The notes under the pieces are model-generated. The model saw nothing but the letters and a program-made list of their open reading frames with translations, searched no databases and was not told the origin of the DNA. A stretch of 64,000 nucleotides of DNA, from NCBI RefSeq assembly GCF_014192415.1, contig NZ_JACHXY010000001.1:186001-250000 (forward strand), written 5' to 3'. Positions 9,078 to 19,403 of this stretch are shown here, piece by piece (position 1 is the first letter of the stretch; each line of letters opens with the position of its first letter). The position numbers were made by a program, and so were the translations under genes. The stretch comes from Microbacterium proteolyticum (GTDB lineage: Bacteria; Actinomycetota; Actinomycetes; Actinomycetales; Microbacteriaceae).

Positions 9078-11806
9078 CAGTCGCGTCCCGTCAGCTGCCA
9101 GGCGTCTTCCGAACCCTCGTCATCGTCGTCGTTGACGACCGGGAGGCCCTCGAACTGCGCCTCGATGGGGTCGTCGTCGTAGCGGTCGTCGGACGGCGGG
9201 GTCGCGGGGGCGGACGGCGTGTCGTCGCCGCGCAGGCGGGCCATCACCGCCGGCAGTTGCTCATTGGTCACGAGCACATCGCGGGCCTTCGACCCCTCAG
9301 AGGGGCCGACGATCTCGCGCGACTCCAGGAGGTCCATCAGACGTCCGGCCTTCGCGAAGCCGACGCGCAGCTTGCGCTGCAGCATCGAGGTCGACCCGAA
9401 CTGGGTCGACACGACGAGCTCGGCGGCAGCGAGGAGCAGCTCGAGGTCGTCTCCGATGTCGGCGTCGATCTCTTTCTTCTCTGCGGCGACCTGCACATCG
9501 GAGCGGTATTCGGGCCGCGCCTGCTGTGTGACGTGCGCGACGACCTTCTCGATCTCCTGTTCGCTCACCCACGCGCCCTGCACGCGGAGCGCCTTGGAAG
9601 CGCCCATCGGGAGGAACAGCCCGTCGCCCTGACCGATCAGACGATCGGCGCCCGGCTGGTCGAGGATGACGCGGGAGTCCGTCACGCTCGTCACCGCGAA
9701 CGCGAGCCGCGAGGGGACGTTGGCTTTGATGAGTCCCGTCACGACGTCGACCGATGGTCGCTGCGTCGCCAGGACCAGGTGGATGCCGCTGGCGCGGGCG
9801 AGCTGCGTGATGCGCACGATGGAGTCTTCCACGTCGCGTGGAGCGACCATCATGAGGTCGGCGAGCTCGTCGACGACCACGAGGAGGTAGGGGTAGGGCT
9901 TGAGCACGCGCTCACTGCCCACCGGCAGCTTCAGCTCACCGGCGACGACGGCCCGGTTGAAGTCGTCGATGTGGCGGAAGCCGAATGACGCGAGGTCGTC
10001 GTAGCGCATGTCCATCTCTTTCACGACCCACTGCAGCGCCTCGGCGGCCTTCTTCGGGTTGGTGATGATGGGCGTGATGAGGTGCGGGACACCCGCGTAC
10101 GAGGTCAACTCGACGCGCTTGGGGTCGATGAGCACCATGCGCACGTCGGACGGTTTGGCCCGCATGAGCAGGCTCGTGATCATCGAGTTCACGAAGCTCG
10201 ACTTACCGGAGCCGGTGGAGCCGGCGACCAGCAGGTGGGGCATCTTGGCGAGGTTGGCTACGACGAACCCACCGCCGACGTCTTTGCCGACGCCGATGGT
10301 CATGGGGTGGGTCGAGGTCGTGGCGGCATCCGATCGCAGGATGTCGCCGAGCGTGACGATCTCGCGGTCGGCGTTGGGGATCTCGACACCGATCGCGCTC
10401 TTGCCCGGGATGGGGGCGAGGATGCGCACCTCGTTCGAGGCGACGGCGTACGCGATGTTGTTCGTCAAGGCGGTGATGCGCTCGACCTTGACGCCGTGCC
10501 CCACCTCGATCTCGTACTGCGTGACGGTCGGACCGCGCGAGAACCCGGTGACGCGCGCGTCGACCTTGAACTGCTGCATCACGCTCTCGATCGCCGCGAC
10601 GACCGCGTCGTTCGCGGCCGATCGCGCCTTCGGCGGCGTGCCGGTGGCCAGCGCGGTGACGGCAGGGAGGCGGTAGTTGGCCGCCGGCGGCGCACCGGCG
10701 CTGTCTCCGCCGAGTCCGGAGATGCCGGGCAGATCGTCGTCGTCGACGCTGTCATCGACGGGCGAGTCGTCGTGGAGGCCTCGACCGGACGCCGCCGCCT
10801 GGAGAACGCGAGGGTCGAAGATCTCGGTCACCGCATCGGGAGCCGGGGGCCGCGGCGGGGGCGTCACGGACGGCTTCGACACGCGCGGTGCGACCGGCTC
10901 GGGTGCGACGACGGCCGACTCGAAGCCGCCCTGCGGCGTCCCCGGGGACAGCAGCGTGGTGAGGTCGTCGGATCCGAGGGCGCCGTCGGTGTCTTCTTCG
11001 CGACCGGAACGGTTGCGTCGCCACCACGGCAGCGACTTCTCGGCGGGCGCGTCATCGTCATCGTCGACGGGGAGCGCCTTGGTGGCCGGATCGGGCCGCT
11101 CGGTGCGTTCGACCCCGAACATCCATGCGTAGAGGTCGCCCAGACGACGACCGATGCGGTTGGGCGGCGTCTTCGTGAGGATCAGGACGCTCAGCACGGC
11201 GAGCAACGACAGCGCGATGTACGCGCCGACGTCGGTGAGGACGAGCGCGAGGGGCTCGCCGACGATCCACCCGGCGATGCCGCCGGCCGGGCTCAGGGCG
11301 GGCAGGCCACCCTGATTGGGGACGGGACGACCGCCCGCGACGTGGAGGAAGCCGGCGAGTGTCACGACGAACAAGCCGAAGCCGATCCCCACCCGCCCGT
11401 TGTCGTGCACGGAGGCCGGGTGGCGGAAGAGCCAGCCCGCCAGCAGGAGAAGCAGCACCGGCAGCACGAATGCGACGCGACCGACGAGGGCCCCGAAGCT
11501 GTAGGCGCTGATGAGCGCAGCGGCATCCGTCCCGATGAAGAACCACTCCACGATGGCGCCGATGACAGCCAGCACGACGAGGAAGAACGGGAACCCGTCG
11601 CGACGCTGATCGCGCTCGAGGGTCTCGGGACCGAAGGCGCGGAACATTCCGCCCACGCCGTGGGCGACCGCCATCCAGGCGCGAACCGCTACCGCGGGCT
11701 TCTCGGGCTCGTCGACGTAGCGCTTGGGCGCGGGAGCGGGGGCCTTGGACCGCGCTGACCCTTTCGCGGGGGCGCGGCCGCCGGACGGGGACGAGGTACG
11801 AGCCAT
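9077..11806 (-). CDS. ftsK: DNA translocase FtsK/SpoIIIE family
   Basis: This is a 909-residue septal DNA pump that moves chromosome ends during division. Four to five N-terminal membrane segments lie in roughly residues 70-240. A variable acidic/proline-rich linker follows, then the RecA-like motor with Walker A GSTGSGKS (K535) and the Walker B stretch [13 protein letters not shown]. The C-terminal gamma winged helix ([22 protein letters not shown]) recognises polar DNA motifs. The ATG at 11806 has GGAGG immediately upstream with very short spacing. It is the first gene of the ftsK-pgsA-cinA unit; the upstream acetyltransferase ends 50 bases away. Confidence 0.96.
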   Translation of the reverse strand: MARTSSPSGGRAPAKGSARSKAPAPAPKRYVDEPEKPAVAVRAWMAVAHGVGGMFRAFGPETLERDQRRDGFPFFLVVLAVIGAIVEWFFIGTDAAALISAYSFGALVGRVAFVLPVLLLLLAGWLFRHPASVHDNGRVGIGFGLFVVTLAGFLHVAGGRPVPNQGGLPALSPAGGIAGWIVGEPLALVLTDVGAYIALSLLAVLSVLILTKTPPNRIGRRLGDLYAWMFGVERTERPDPATKALPVDDDDDAPAEKSLPWWRRNRSGREEDTDGALGSDDLTTLLSPGTPQGGFESAVVAPEPVAPRVSKPSVTPPPRPPAPDAVTEIFDPRVLQAAASGRGLHDDSPVDDSVDDDDLPGISGLGGDSAGAPPAANYRLPAVTALATGTPPKARSAANDAVVAAIESVMQQFKVDARVTGFSRGPTVTQYEIEVGHGVKVERITALTNNIAYAVASNEVRILAPIPGKSAIGVEIPNADREIVTLGDILRSDAATTSTHPMTIGVGKDVGGGFVVANLAKMPHLLVAGSTGSGKSSFVNSMITSLLMRAKPSDVRMVLIDPKRVELTSYAGVPHLITPIITNPKKAAEALQWVVKEMDMRYDDLASFGFRHIDDFNRAVVAGELKLPVGSERVLKPYPYLLVVVDELADLMMVAPRDVEDSIVRITQLARASGIHLVLATQRPSVDVVTGLIKANVPSRLAFAVTSVTDSRVILDQPGADRLIGQGDGLFLPMGASKALRVQGAWVSEQEIEKVVAHVTQQARPEYRSDVQVAAEKKEIDADIGDDLELLLAAAELVVSTQFGSTSMLQRKLRVGFAKAGRLMDLLESREIVGPSEGSKARDVLVTNEQLPAVMARLRGDDTPSAPATPPSDDRYDDDPIEAQFEGLPVVNDDDDEGSEDAWQLTGRD

Positions 11807-11856
11807 TCCTCCACGGTAGGCGGCACCTCCGACATTCGCTCGCACCGACGCGGGGT

Positions 11857-12348
11857 TCAGCCCAGCCGCTTGACCATGGCGTCGCGTCCCATCCCGCCGC
11901 GGACGACCGCGAAACCCTCCGACCGGTACAGCGAGACCGCGTAGTTGTCGCGCTCGACGCTGAGGCTGATGCGCGCGTATCCCTCGCTGCGGGCGTGGTC
12001 GGCGAGCCGCCGCAGCAGGGCGCGACCGATCCCGTGGGCCCGCCACATCGGTCGAACGCCAATGATCAGTTCGGGGACGCCGGTGCCCACCCACCCGAAA
12101 CCGGGCTCGTCACGGGGCAGCATGCGATACCACGCGGCACCCACCGGCTCACCACCGGGCGACTCGGCCACGAACCCGGCGTCACCGGGACGGAGCCAGC
12201 CCGCGATGTATCTGCTGTACTCCGGGCTGCTGATGATCTCGTGGCGCGGACGCGCGGCGCCGGCACGCCAATTGGCGGCCTCGACGGCCATGTCGGCCAG
12301 GAACACGCCGTCGGACCGGAGCGCCGCGCGGATCGGGAGAGCGGGCAT
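11857..12348 (-). CDS. GNAT family N-acetyltransferase
   Basis: This 163-residue protein has the GNAT acetyl-CoA motif A in [22 protein letters not shown], preceded by the beta-4 strand PELIIGV. It ends with the usual [13 protein letters not shown] strand. It lies between rnj and ftsK on the same strand, with a strong hairpin separating it from rnj. The substrate cannot be predicted. The start at 12348 gives a family-typical length. Confidence 0.85.
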   Translation of the reverse strand: MPALPIRAALRSDGVFLADMAVEAANWRAGAARPRHEIISSPEYSRYIAGWLRPGDAGFVAESPGGEPVGAAWYRMLPRDEPGFGWVGTGVPELIIGVRPMWRAHGIGRALLRRLADHARSEGYARISLSVERDNYAVSLYRSEGFAVVRGGMGRDAMVKRLG

Positions 12349-12470
12349 GCCCGCATGATAGCGACAAGCGGCGCTGCCGAGGCAACGGCGCGGTCCGCAC
12401 GGCAGCCGTACCGTCGGATCGCCCGGCTCGGAACGGGGCCGTCACCACACCGACCACGGCCACGGAGACG

Positions 12471-12504
12471 ACGAAGCGCCGCGGGCGAACCCGCGGCGCT
12501 TCGT
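12471..12504 (-). terminator. Terminator-like hairpin after rnj
   Basis: A perfect 15-bp GC-rich stem (12471-12485 with 12490-12504) closes a CGAA tetraloop just past the rnj stop. No U-tract follows on the minus strand, which is common for actinobacterial terminators. Confidence 0.75.
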
Positions 12505-12509
12505 GATGA

Positions 12510-14186
12510 TCAGGCCTCGATGACCATCGGGACGATCATCGGTCGACGACGAAGCGACTGGTTGACCCAGCGACCGATGGTGCGGCGCACGACCTGCTGG
12601 AGCGCGTGGTTGTCGCGCACACCCGACTTCGCCGCCTCGGCCAGGGCGGCGGCGATCTTCGGCTTGACGCTGTCGAAGACCTTGTCGTCCTCGGCGAAAC
12701 CGCGGGCGTGGATCTCGGGACCCGAGATGATCTTCCCGGTCGCCGAGTCGACGACGACGATCACCGAGATGAAGCCCTCCTCGCCCAGGATGCGACGGTC
12801 CTTCAGGTCGGCATCCGTGATCTCGCCCACCGACGAACCGTCGACGTAGACGAATCCGATGTCGACCTGGCCGACGACGCGGGCGACGCCATCGCGGAGA
12901 TCCACCACGGTGCCGTTCTCGCCGAGGATCGTGTTCTCTTCCGGGATCCCCGTCTCGCGCGCCAGCTTCGCGTTCGCCATGAGGTGGCGGTACTCGCCGT
13001 GCACGGGGAGGACGTTCTTGGGCTTGAGGATGTTGTAGCAGTACAGCAGCTCGCCCGCGGCGGCGTGACCCGACACGTGCACCTTGGCGTTGCCCTTGTG
13101 CACGACGGTCGCGCCGAGCTTGGTGAGCCCGTCGATCACGCGGTAGATCGCGTTCTCATTCCCGGGGATCTGGCTGGATGCCAGGATGATCGTGTCGCCC
13201 TCACCCGGCTCGATCGCGTGATCGAGGTTGGCCATGCGGCTGAGCACCGCCATCGGCTCGCCCTGCGACCCGGTCGACATGTAGACGATCTTGTCGTCGG
13301 GTAGGTCGCGGGCCTTCTTGTAGTCGATCAGGACGCCGTCGGGGACGTTGAGGTAGCCGAGGTCGGCGGCGATGCCCATGTTGCGCACCATGCTTCGCCC
13401 GAGCAGCGCCACGCGGCGCCCGTTCGCGTGCGCGGCGTCGAGCACCTGCTGCACGCGGTGCACGTGGCTGGAGAAGCTCGCCACGACGACGCGGCGCGGA
13501 GCGCGCGCGATCACCTGGTCGAGCACGGGTCCGATCGCCTTCTCGGCGGGGGTGAAGCCCGGAACGTCGGCGTTGGTGGAGTCCACCAGGAACAGGTCGA
13601 CGCCCTCCTCGCCCAGTCGCGCGAAGGCGCGGAGGTCGGTGATGCGGCCGTCGAGCGGCAGCTGATCCATCTTGAAGTCGCCGGTGGCCAGCACGAGGCC
13701 CGCGGGCGTGCGGATGGCGACGGCGAGCGCATCGGGGATGGAGTGGTTGACAGCGATGAACTCGAGGTCGAACGGACCGACCTGTTCACGCTGGCCCTCT
13801 TTCACGGTCAGCGTGTAGGGGCGGATCCGGTGCTCTTTCAGCTTCGCCTCGATGAGCGCGAGCGTGAGGCCCGAGCCGATGAGGGGGATGTCGCCCTTGA
13901 GCTTCAGCAGGTAGGGAACAGCGCCGATGTGGTCTTCGTGGCCGTGGGTGAGCACGACGCCGACGATGTCGTCGAGGCGGTGCTTGATGGGCTCGAAGTC
14001 GGGCAGGATCAGGTCGACCCCGGGCTGGTGCTCCTCGGGGAACAGCACACCGCAGTCGACGACGAGGAGCTTGCCCTCGTACTCGAACACGGTCATGTTG
14101 CGACCGACCTCGCCGAGGCCGCCGAGCGGGATGACGCGCAGCGTGCCGGGGGCGAGGACGGGGGGATCGTAGACGGTCGTGGGCAT
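12510..14186 (-). CDS. rnj: Ribonuclease J
   Basis: This 558-residue metallo-beta-lactamase/beta-CASP RNase has combined endo- and 5'-3' exonuclease activity in mRNA turnover and rRNA maturation. The zinc motif HxHxDH is at residues 81-86 (HGHEDH), with the upstream LGGLGEVGRNM strand. The beta-CASP region contains SSHVHRVQQ, STGSQGEP and, later, VSGHAAAGEL and PVHGEYRHL. The ATG at 14186 has GAGGAGG five bases upstream. A 9-bp hairpin made of two head-to-head GGATGCC words ends directly before that ribosome site. dapA lies upstream on the same strand, a common actinobacterial pair. Confidence 0.96.
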   Translation of the reverse strand: MPTTVYDPPVLAPGTLRVIPLGGLGEVGRNMTVFEYEGKLLVVDCGVLFPEEHQPGVDLILPDFEPIKHRLDDIVGVVLTHGHEDHIGAVPYLLKLKGDIPLIGSGLTLALIEAKLKEHRIRPYTLTVKEGQREQVGPFDLEFIAVNHSIPDALAVAIRTPAGLVLATGDFKMDQLPLDGRITDLRAFARLGEEGVDLFLVDSTNADVPGFTPAEKAIGPVLDQVIARAPRRVVVASFSSHVHRVQQVLDAAHANGRRVALLGRSMVRNMGIAADLGYLNVPDGVLIDYKKARDLPDDKIVYMSTGSQGEPMAVLSRMANLDHAIEPGEGDTIILASSQIPGNENAIYRVIDGLTKLGATVVHKGNAKVHVSGHAAAGELLYCYNILKPKNVLPVHGEYRHLMANAKLARETGIPEENTILGENGTVVDLRDGVARVVGQVDIGFVYVDGSSVGEITDADLKDRRILGEEGFISVIVVVDSATGKIISGPEIHARGFAEDDKVFDSVKPKIAAALAEAAKSGVRDNHALQQVVRRTIGRWVNQSLRRRPMIVPMVIEA

Positions 14187-14197
14187 ATTGCCTCCTC

Positions 14198-14218
14198 GGA
14201 TGCCACCGCGTGGCATCC
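14198..14218 (-). promoter_or_regulatory. Hairpin abutting the rnj ribosome binding site
   Basis: GGATGCCAC (14198-14206) and GTGGCATCC (14210-14218) form a perfect 9-bp stem with a 3-base loop. In rnj-mRNA sense the stem ends right before GAGGAGG. It could end dapA transcripts, protect the rnj 5' end, or modulate rnj translation. Confidence 0.55.
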
Positions 14219-14263
14219 CTTCGTGTGGCGTCCCTGGCCGCGGATCGGCGGACGCCGATGTTC

Positions 14264-15241
14264 TTATCGCGTGGTGCCGTGCACCTTCGGCAGGGCACCG
14301 CCGGCGGCCGCATTGCGGTCGGGGCGGAAGTTGGAGAAGTCGGCGCCGGCCACGTTCTTCACGAGGGCCAGCTCGTCTTCGATCACGGCGGCCTCCCACT
14401 CTTCGGGACCGACCAGGGGCAGACGCACGCGCGGGCTGCCGATGCGGCCGAGCCCGTGCAGGATGTACTTCGCCGCGACCGTCCCCGGCACGTGCGTCAT
14501 GACCGCACGCACGAGCGGCTCGAGGCCCTTGTGGGCGGCGGTGGCGGATGCCAGGTCGCCGGCGTTCACGGCATCGACGATCGTGCGGTACGGAGCCGCG
14601 GCGATGTTGGCCGTGACCCCGATGAGGCCCGACGCCCCGATCGAGAGGTGCGGGAGCACGTTGGCGTCGTCGCCCGAGAAGTACATCAGGTCGGTCTGGT
14701 TGAGCACCCGGCTCACCTCGCTGAAGTCGCCCTTGGCGTCTTTGATCGCGAGGATGTTGGGGTGCTTGGCGAGGCGCAGGATCGTCTCGTATTTGATGGG
14801 CACGCCGGTCCGACCGGGGATGTCGTACAGGATGACCGGAAGGTCTGTGGCGTCGGCGACGAGGCGGAAGTGCGTCAGGATGCCGGCCTGCGTGGGCTTG
14901 TTGTAGTACGGCGTGACGATCATGATGCCGTCGGCGCCGGCCTTCTCGCTGGCCTTGTACAGCTCGATCGCGTGCGCGGTCTCGTTCGATCCGCCACCGG
15001 TGATGATCTTGGCGCGCCCGGCCGAGACGTCTTTGCCGACCTCGACCAAACGCAGCTTCTCAGGGTCGGTGAGCGTGGAGGTCTCACCCGTCGTCCCCGT
15101 GACGACGATGCCGTCGGCACCGGCGGTGATGACGTCGTCGATGTGCTTCTCGGTGGCGGGCCAATCGACTTCGCCGTCGGCGGTCATCGGGGTGATGAGC
15201 GCGACGAGCACCTGACCGAAGGGATTGCCGGAGTGCGTCAT
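14264..15241 (-). CDS. dapA: 4-hydroxy-tetrahydrodipicolinate synthase
   Basis: DapA condenses pyruvate with aspartate semialdehyde, the entry step to lysine and diaminopimelate for cell wall. The 325-residue TIM barrel has the Schiff-base lysine K167 in ILAIKDAKGD, Y139 in LYDIPGRTG and T50-T51 in the GTTGE loop. The family PYYNKPTQ segment is at 111-118. The ATG at 15241 begins MTHSGNPFG. rnj follows after 77 bases. dapB, the next enzyme of the pathway, is 6 kb away in this window, so the two steps are not co-transcribed. Confidence 0.96.
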   Translation of the reverse strand: MTHSGNPFGQVLVALITPMTADGEVDWPATEKHIDDVITAGADGIVVTGTTGETSTLTDPEKLRLVEVGKDVSAGRAKIITGGGSNETAHAIELYKASEKAGADGIMIVTPYYNKPTQAGILTHFRLVADATDLPVILYDIPGRTGVPIKYETILRLAKHPNILAIKDAKGDFSEVSRVLNQTDLMYFSGDDANVLPHLSIGASGLIGVTANIAAAPYRTIVDAVNAGDLASATAAHKGLEPLVRAVMTHVPGTVAAKYILHGLGRIGSPRVRLPLVGPEEWEAAVIEDELALVKNVAGADFSNFRPDRNAAAGGALPKVHGTTR

Positions 15242-15337
15242 ACGTCCAGGTTATCGGTTCGGCGGACGCCTCCCCCGGCGGAGGGTGCCGGTCGGGGGTG
15301 AACAATCGCCGACGATGACGCGGCCTAGGGTGGCGCC

Positions 15338-15874
15338 ATGGCCTGGAACACCCGCGCGACGCGAACCGTGTACGAGAACCGCTGGATCCACGTCCGTGAA
15401 GACGAGGTGACCGGACCGCACGGCGACGGCATCTACGGGGTCGTCCGGATGCAGCACCCCGCGGTGTTCGTGATCGCCCTCGACGAGGCGGACCGCGTCT
15501 GCCTGATCGAGTTGGACCGCTACACCACCGGGCGCTCCGTCGAGGTTCCGGCGGGCGGCTCGGACGGGGAGGATCCGCTGGTGGCGGCCCAGCGCGAACT
15601 GCTCGAGGAGACCGGCGTCACGGCATCCGACTGGGAGTCCCTCGGACGCATGAACGCCCTGAACGGCATCGCCGACGCCCCCGAGCACGTCTTCCTCGCG
15701 CGGGGGTTGACGATGGCGGATGCGACGACCTCGCAGCGCGAAGAGGGAATCGACGCCGTGCGGTGGGTGCCGTTCGCCGACGCGCTGCGCCTCATCGCCG
15801 ACGGGGAGATCACCGACGGCGAGACGATCGCGGCGCTGGCTTTCGCGGGCATCCGGCTGAGACGGTTCCGCTAG
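15338..15874 (+). CDS. Nudix hydrolase, ADP-ribose pyrophosphatase-like
   Basis: This 178-residue protein contains a complete Nudix box, a glycine followed at the right spacing by REL-x-EE-x-G (GSDGEDPLVAAQRELLEETG). The preceding VPAGG strand and the substrate-handling segment resemble ADP-ribose pyrophosphatases (NudF/YqkG type). It probably cleaves ADP-ribose or a related nucleoside diphosphate derivative to AMP plus a phosphate. It is divergent from dapA with a 96-base gap that includes both starts. Substrate assignment is inference. Confidence 0.87.
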   Translation: MAWNTRATRTVYENRWIHVREDEVTGPHGDGIYGVVRMQHPAVFVIALDEADRVCLIELDRYTTGRSVEVPAGGSDGEDPLVAAQRELLEETGVTASDWESLGRMNALNGIADAPEHVFLARGLTMADATTSQREEGIDAVRWVPFADALRLIADGEITDGETIAALAFAGIRLRRFR

Positions 15875-16042
15875 ACGAGCCGCACACGGCCCCGGCGCCG
15901 CGCCTCGCCGCGGAAGGTCGGGACGAGGCGTCGCGACGCGACGGCGTCGCCGTGCATCGGGGCGCGAAGTCGGCGCCCGTGCGACGCGTCTCAGGCCCGG
16001 AGCCCCGGCGTCGGACTCTTCGCGCAGAACGCCGCGGTGGGT

Positions 16043-16795
16043 TCACCGTCCGCGAGAGGCCGCTCGGATGACGACTCCGTCGGGAAGCAGGCGCGAAACG
16101 GCCACGAGCATCTTGTAGCGCCACGACGGTACGCTCACCGCTCGCCCGCGGGCGGCGGCGCGGAGTCCCTGCCGCACGACGGTCGTCGCGTCGAGCCACA
16201 GACCGGGCGCGACCCCCTCGTGACCCGGGGCGAGACCGAGACGCTCGTGGAAGTTCGTGTGCACGAAGCCGGGGCATACCGCGGTGACGGTGACGCCCCG
16301 GGGCCGGTAGACCGCATTCGCCCACCGGCTGAACGAGATGAGCCAGCCCTTCGCCGCGCCGTAGGTGCCGCGCGGGACGAAGCCGGCGACCGAAGCGACG
16401 TTGACGATGCGGCCGCGCCGCCGCGCGAGCATGGGCCCGAGCGCGGCATGGGTGAGGCGCATGGAGGCCTCCACGTGCAGCCGCAGGTGCCGCACCTCGT
16501 CGTCGACCGGGTTGTCGGCGAAGGCGAGATCGAGCCCGAATCCGGCGTTGTTGACGAGCACGTCGACGCCGTCCGCGAGGCGCGTCTCGACCACACCGCG
16601 CGCGTCGTCGTCGAGCAGGTCGGCGACGATCACCTCTACCCGCACCCGGTGGCGGCCGCGCAGGTCGGTCGCGAGGGCCTCGAGCGCGACGCGATCGCGG
16701 GCGACGATCACGACGTCGGCCCCGCGGGCGGCGAGCTGGCGCGCGAACTCGGCGCCCAGCCCCGAGCTGGCGCCGGTGATCACCGCGGTCGCCAC
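16043..16795 (-). CDS. SDR family NAD(P)-dependent oxidoreductase
   Basis: This 250-residue short-chain dehydrogenase has the cofactor loop TGASSGLG near the N-terminus and NNAGFG at the NNAG position. The catalytic serine is in NVASVAG and the YxxxK pair in YGAAKG. The GTG at 16795 begins VATAVITGASS, leaving only one base after the dfrA stop, so it is almost certainly co-translated with dfrA and thyA. A link to folate metabolism (for example pterin reduction) is possible, but generic SDR sequence does not show it. Confidence 0.87.
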   Translation of the reverse strand: MATAVITGASSGLGAEFARQLAARGADVVIVARDRVALEALATDLRGRHRVRVEVIVADLLDDDARGVVETRLADGVDVLVNNAGFGLDLAFADNPVDDEVRHLRLHVEASMRLTHAALGPMLARRRGRIVNVASVAGFVPRGTYGAAKGWLISFSRWANAVYRPRGVTVTAVCPGFVHTNFHERLGLAPGHEGVAPGLWLDATTVVRQGLRAAARGRAVSVPSWRYKMLVAVSRLLPDGVVIRAASRGR

Positions 16796-16796
16796 G

Positions 16797-17297
16797 TCAG
16801 CGCCCCGACGGCCGGAGGGTGTCGAAACGGTACCGGATGCCGCTCGTCGACGTGTGCCAGCCGTCGGCAGGGTCGCCGGACACGGTGCTCCACCCGTCGA
16901 GCGACGGGGCGAAGGTGTCGCCCTCGACGGCGAGATCGAGTCGCGTGAGTTCGATGACGTCGGCGCGAAGGATGGCCTCGGCATAGAGGCGACCGCCGCC
17001 GATGACCCAGACCTCGTCGCCCGTGGCCAGCGCGAGCGCGTCGTCGAGCGAAGCGGCGCGTTGCGCCCCGTCGGCCGCCCAGTCCGCGGAACGGGTGACC
17101 ACGATGTTGCGGCGACCCGGGAGCGGCCGGAACCGCGGGGGGAGCGACTCCCACGTGCGCCGACCCATGATGACGTCGGATGATCCCGTGACCGCGCGGA
17201 AGTGCGCCATGTCTTCGGGCACGTGCCACGGCATCCCCCCGTCGGCGCCGATGACGCCGTCGTGTGCCTGCGCCCAGACGAGCCCGAGCGCGGTCAT
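16797..17297 (-). CDS. dfrA: Dihydrofolate reductase
   Basis: This 166-residue DHFR regenerates tetrahydrofolate from the dihydrofolate released by ThyA. Visible family features are [19 protein letters not shown], the acidic substrate residue in [20 protein letters not shown], and the [12 protein letters not shown] cofactor loop. The ATG at 17297 overlaps the thyA stop by 4 bases (ATGA). thyA, dfrA and the SDR gene form one operon in that order. Confidence 0.95.
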   Translation of the reverse strand: MTALGLVWAQAHDGVIGADGGMPWHVPEDMAHFRAVTGSSDVIMGRRTWESLPPRFRPLPGRRNIVVTRSADWAADGAQRAASLDDALALATGDEVWVIGGGRLYAEAILRADVIELTRLDLAVEGDTFAPSLDGWSTVSGDPADGWHTSTSGIRYRFDTLRPSGR

Positions 17298-18103
17298 ACC
17301 GCGACGGCCGCGCGGATGGCGGGGTGGTGCTGGTAGTTCTCGGTGACGATGTCGTCGTAGGTGTAGTCGAAGATCGACTCCGGCGTCCGGGCGAAGCGCA
17401 GGGTGGGATACGGGTACGGCTCGCGCGTGAGTTGCTCGGCCACCTGCTCGCGATGGTTGTCGTACACGTGGCAGTCGCCACCCGTCCAGACGAACTCGCC
17501 CGGCTCCAAGCCCGTCTGCTGGGCGACCATGAGGGTGAGCAACGCGTACGAGGCGATGTTGAACGGGACGCCGAGGAACATGTCGGCGCTGCGCTGGTAG
17601 AGCTGACACGACAGCTTGCCGTCGGCGACGTAGAACTGGAACAGCGCGTGGCACGGCGCGAGCGCCATGTCGGGGATGTCGGCGGGATTCCACGCCGACA
17701 CGATCAGCCGGCGCGAGTCGGGGTCGCGGCGGATCTGCTCGATGACCTGCGTGATCTGGTCGATGGTTCCGCCGTCGGCGGTGGGCCATGACCGCCACTG
17801 CACTCCGTAGACGGGGCCGAGCTCTCCGTCGGCATCCGCCCACTCGTCCCAGATCGAGACGCCGTTCTGCTGCAGCCAGGCGACGTTGGACTCGCCGCGG
17901 AGGAACCACAGCAGTTCGTACACGATCGATTTGAGGTGCACGCGCTTCGTGGTGACGAGGGGGAACCCCCCTGCCAGATCGAAACGGATCTGCCGCCCGA
18001 AGACGCTGGTGGTGCCGGTGCCCGTGCGATCGGACTTGTGCACACCCGTCGCGAGCACGTCGCGGAGCAGGTCTTCGTACGGGGTGGGGATGTCGGCTGT
18101 CAC
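17294..18103 (-). CDS. thyA: Thymidylate synthase ThyA
   Basis: This 269-residue enzyme methylates dUMP with methylene-tetrahydrofolate. The nucleophile C151 is in [12 protein letters not shown], with DRTGTGT near the N-terminus and [10 protein letters not shown] before the cysteine. The GTG at 18103 gives the usual family length; another GTG three codons upstream (18112) is possible, and neither has a strong ribosome site. It is first in the thyA-dfrA-SDR operon. It is a classical ThyA, not the flavin-dependent ThyX found in many actinomycetes. Confidence 0.96.
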   Translation of the reverse strand: MTADIPTPYEDLLRDVLATGVHKSDRTGTGTTSVFGRQIRFDLAGGFPLVTTKRVHLKSIVYELLWFLRGESNVAWLQQNGVSIWDEWADADGELGPVYGVQWRSWPTADGGTIDQITQVIEQIRRDPDSRRLIVSAWNPADIPDMALAPCHALFQFYVADGKLSCQLYQRSADMFLGVPFNIASYALLTLMVAQQTGLEPGEFVWTGGDCHVYDNHREQVAEQLTREPYPYPTLRFARTPESIFDYTYDDIVTENYQHHPAIRAAVAV

Positions 18104-18276
18104 GCGGTTCACGATACCCGCGCGAGCGCCGGGAGGAGGGTGCGTGCACGGCGCGGAGGACGGACCAGGGCTGGGGAGGAGGGATGCCGGTACGCCGCTG
18201 CGAGGGCCCCCTCGCGCGTCGTCATGCGGCGACTCATCGGCCCCCGGCGCGTCGACGCGCACTAGCGTTGCGTGTC

Positions 18277-18714
18277 GTGGATCTGACTTTCGCGCTCATC
18301 ACGGTCGGCGCGCTCGTCGCCCTGACGGCCGTCGCCGGCCTCGCCCTGCGCCGCCGGCAGGGCCGCGCCCGTCAGGTCGATTCGGCCGAGGTCGTCGACC
18401 CGCGGCGCCTCGGTGCCGACCGGCTCGGCGAGGAGGCGACCCTGCTGCAGTTCAGCACGGAGATGTGCTCGCGCTGCCCGGGTGTGCATCGCATGCTCTC
18501 CGAGATCGCCGACGCGCGCGGCGGCGTCCGCCATCTCGACGTGGACCTCACCCACCGTCCTGACCTCGCGCAGCACTTCCGCGTGCTGCAGACACCGACC
18601 ACCCTCGTCCTCGACCGGCAAGGGGCGATCCGCACGCGATTCGGCGGGACCCCCGGCCGCGCCGCCATCGAACTCGAGCTGGACCGACTGCTGAAGGAGA
18701 ACACCCATGCCTGA
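18277..18714 (+). CDS. Membrane-anchored thioredoxin-like protein
   Basis: This 145-residue protein has an N-terminal membrane anchor (about residues 4-25). A thioredoxin-like domain follows with the redox pair C64-x-x-C67 in MCSRCPGV and the cis-proline strand [11 protein letters not shown]. The domain probably faces outside the cell, where it would reduce or oxidise protein disulfides. The GTG at 18277 is chosen because translation upstream is not family-like. The stop overlaps the start of the DUF4395 gene by 8 bases, and such pairs are common in actinobacteria. Confidence 0.85.
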   Translation: MDLTFALITVGALVALTAVAGLALRRRQGRARQVDSAEVVDPRRLGADRLGEEATLLQFSTEMCSRCPGVHRMLSEIADARGGVRHLDVDLTHRPDLAQHFRVLQTPTTLVLDRQGAIRTRFGGTPGRAAIELELDRLLKENTHA

Positions 18715-19270
18715 CGTCTCGCGCATCGACGCCCGCGGCCCGCGGTTCGCGGCCTCCGTCACCGCCGTGCTGCTGCTGGTCGCGACCGTGCTCAGCCTCG
18801 TCGGCATCTCGACGCAGCGCGGGTCTGTCGCGTTTCCCGCGTCGGGCGGCGCGGTGGTGTCCCCCGGTGGATGGGCTCTTCCTGCCTCGTCCGTCACCGT
18901 TCGTGTCACCGACCCCGGTTTCCTCCTGCTCCTCGTCGTCGCCCTGCTCTTCGTCTGGGGCGTCACCGCACCCCGCACCGCGCCCTGGGGCGTCCTGTAC
19001 CGCCGGGTGATCCAGCCGCGCCTGTCACCGCCGACGGAGTTCGAAGACCCGCGTCCCCCGCGCTTCGCGCAGGGCGTCGGCCTGTTCGTGACCGCGGTCG
19101 GCCTGCTGCTGCACCTGGCCGGGGTTCCCTGGGCGCTGCCGATCGCCGCCGCGATGGCCTTCGTCGCCGCTTTCCTCAACGCGGTGTTCGGGCTGTGCCT
19201 CGGATGCCAGCTCTACCTTCTCCTGCAGCGCATCGGACTCGTGGGGCGACGCGGTTCGGCCATCGCCTAA
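18707..19270 (+). CDS. DUF4395 family integral membrane protein
   Basis: This 187-residue membrane protein has about four hydrophobic segments. It carries the DUF4395 signatures IDARGPRFAASVTAVLL at the N-terminus, EDPRPPRFAQGVGL in the middle and FGLCLGCQLYLLL at the C-terminus. The CLGC pair near the membrane is consistent with electron exchange with the preceding thioredoxin-like protein, but that is inference. It overlaps the upstream gene and is followed after 133 bases by an OsmC gene. Confidence 0.9.
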   Translation: MPDVSRIDARGPRFAASVTAVLLLVATVLSLVGISTQRGSVAFPASGGAVVSPGGWALPASSVTVRVTDPGFLLLLVVALLFVWGVTAPRTAPWGVLYRRVIQPRLSPPTEFEDPRPPRFAQGVGLFVTAVGLLLHLAGVPWALPIAAAMAFVAAFLNAVFGLCLGCQLYLLLQRIGLVGRRGSAIA

Positions 19271-19403
19271 CGCGCGCGTGCGAAGGGCTGTCAAGACCCG
19301 GGCGGCGGCGTATGCGCTCACTAGGCTGGCCGCGTCACGGTCGCTGAGACCGTGCGCACCGCGCCGCGGTCACCTCGGCCGCGCAGACATCACGGAGGTT
19401 CCC

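Noticed and set aside
10082..11758. 558-codon frame opposite ftsK
   Set aside because: Antisense to a full-length FtsK; no family features or ribosome site.
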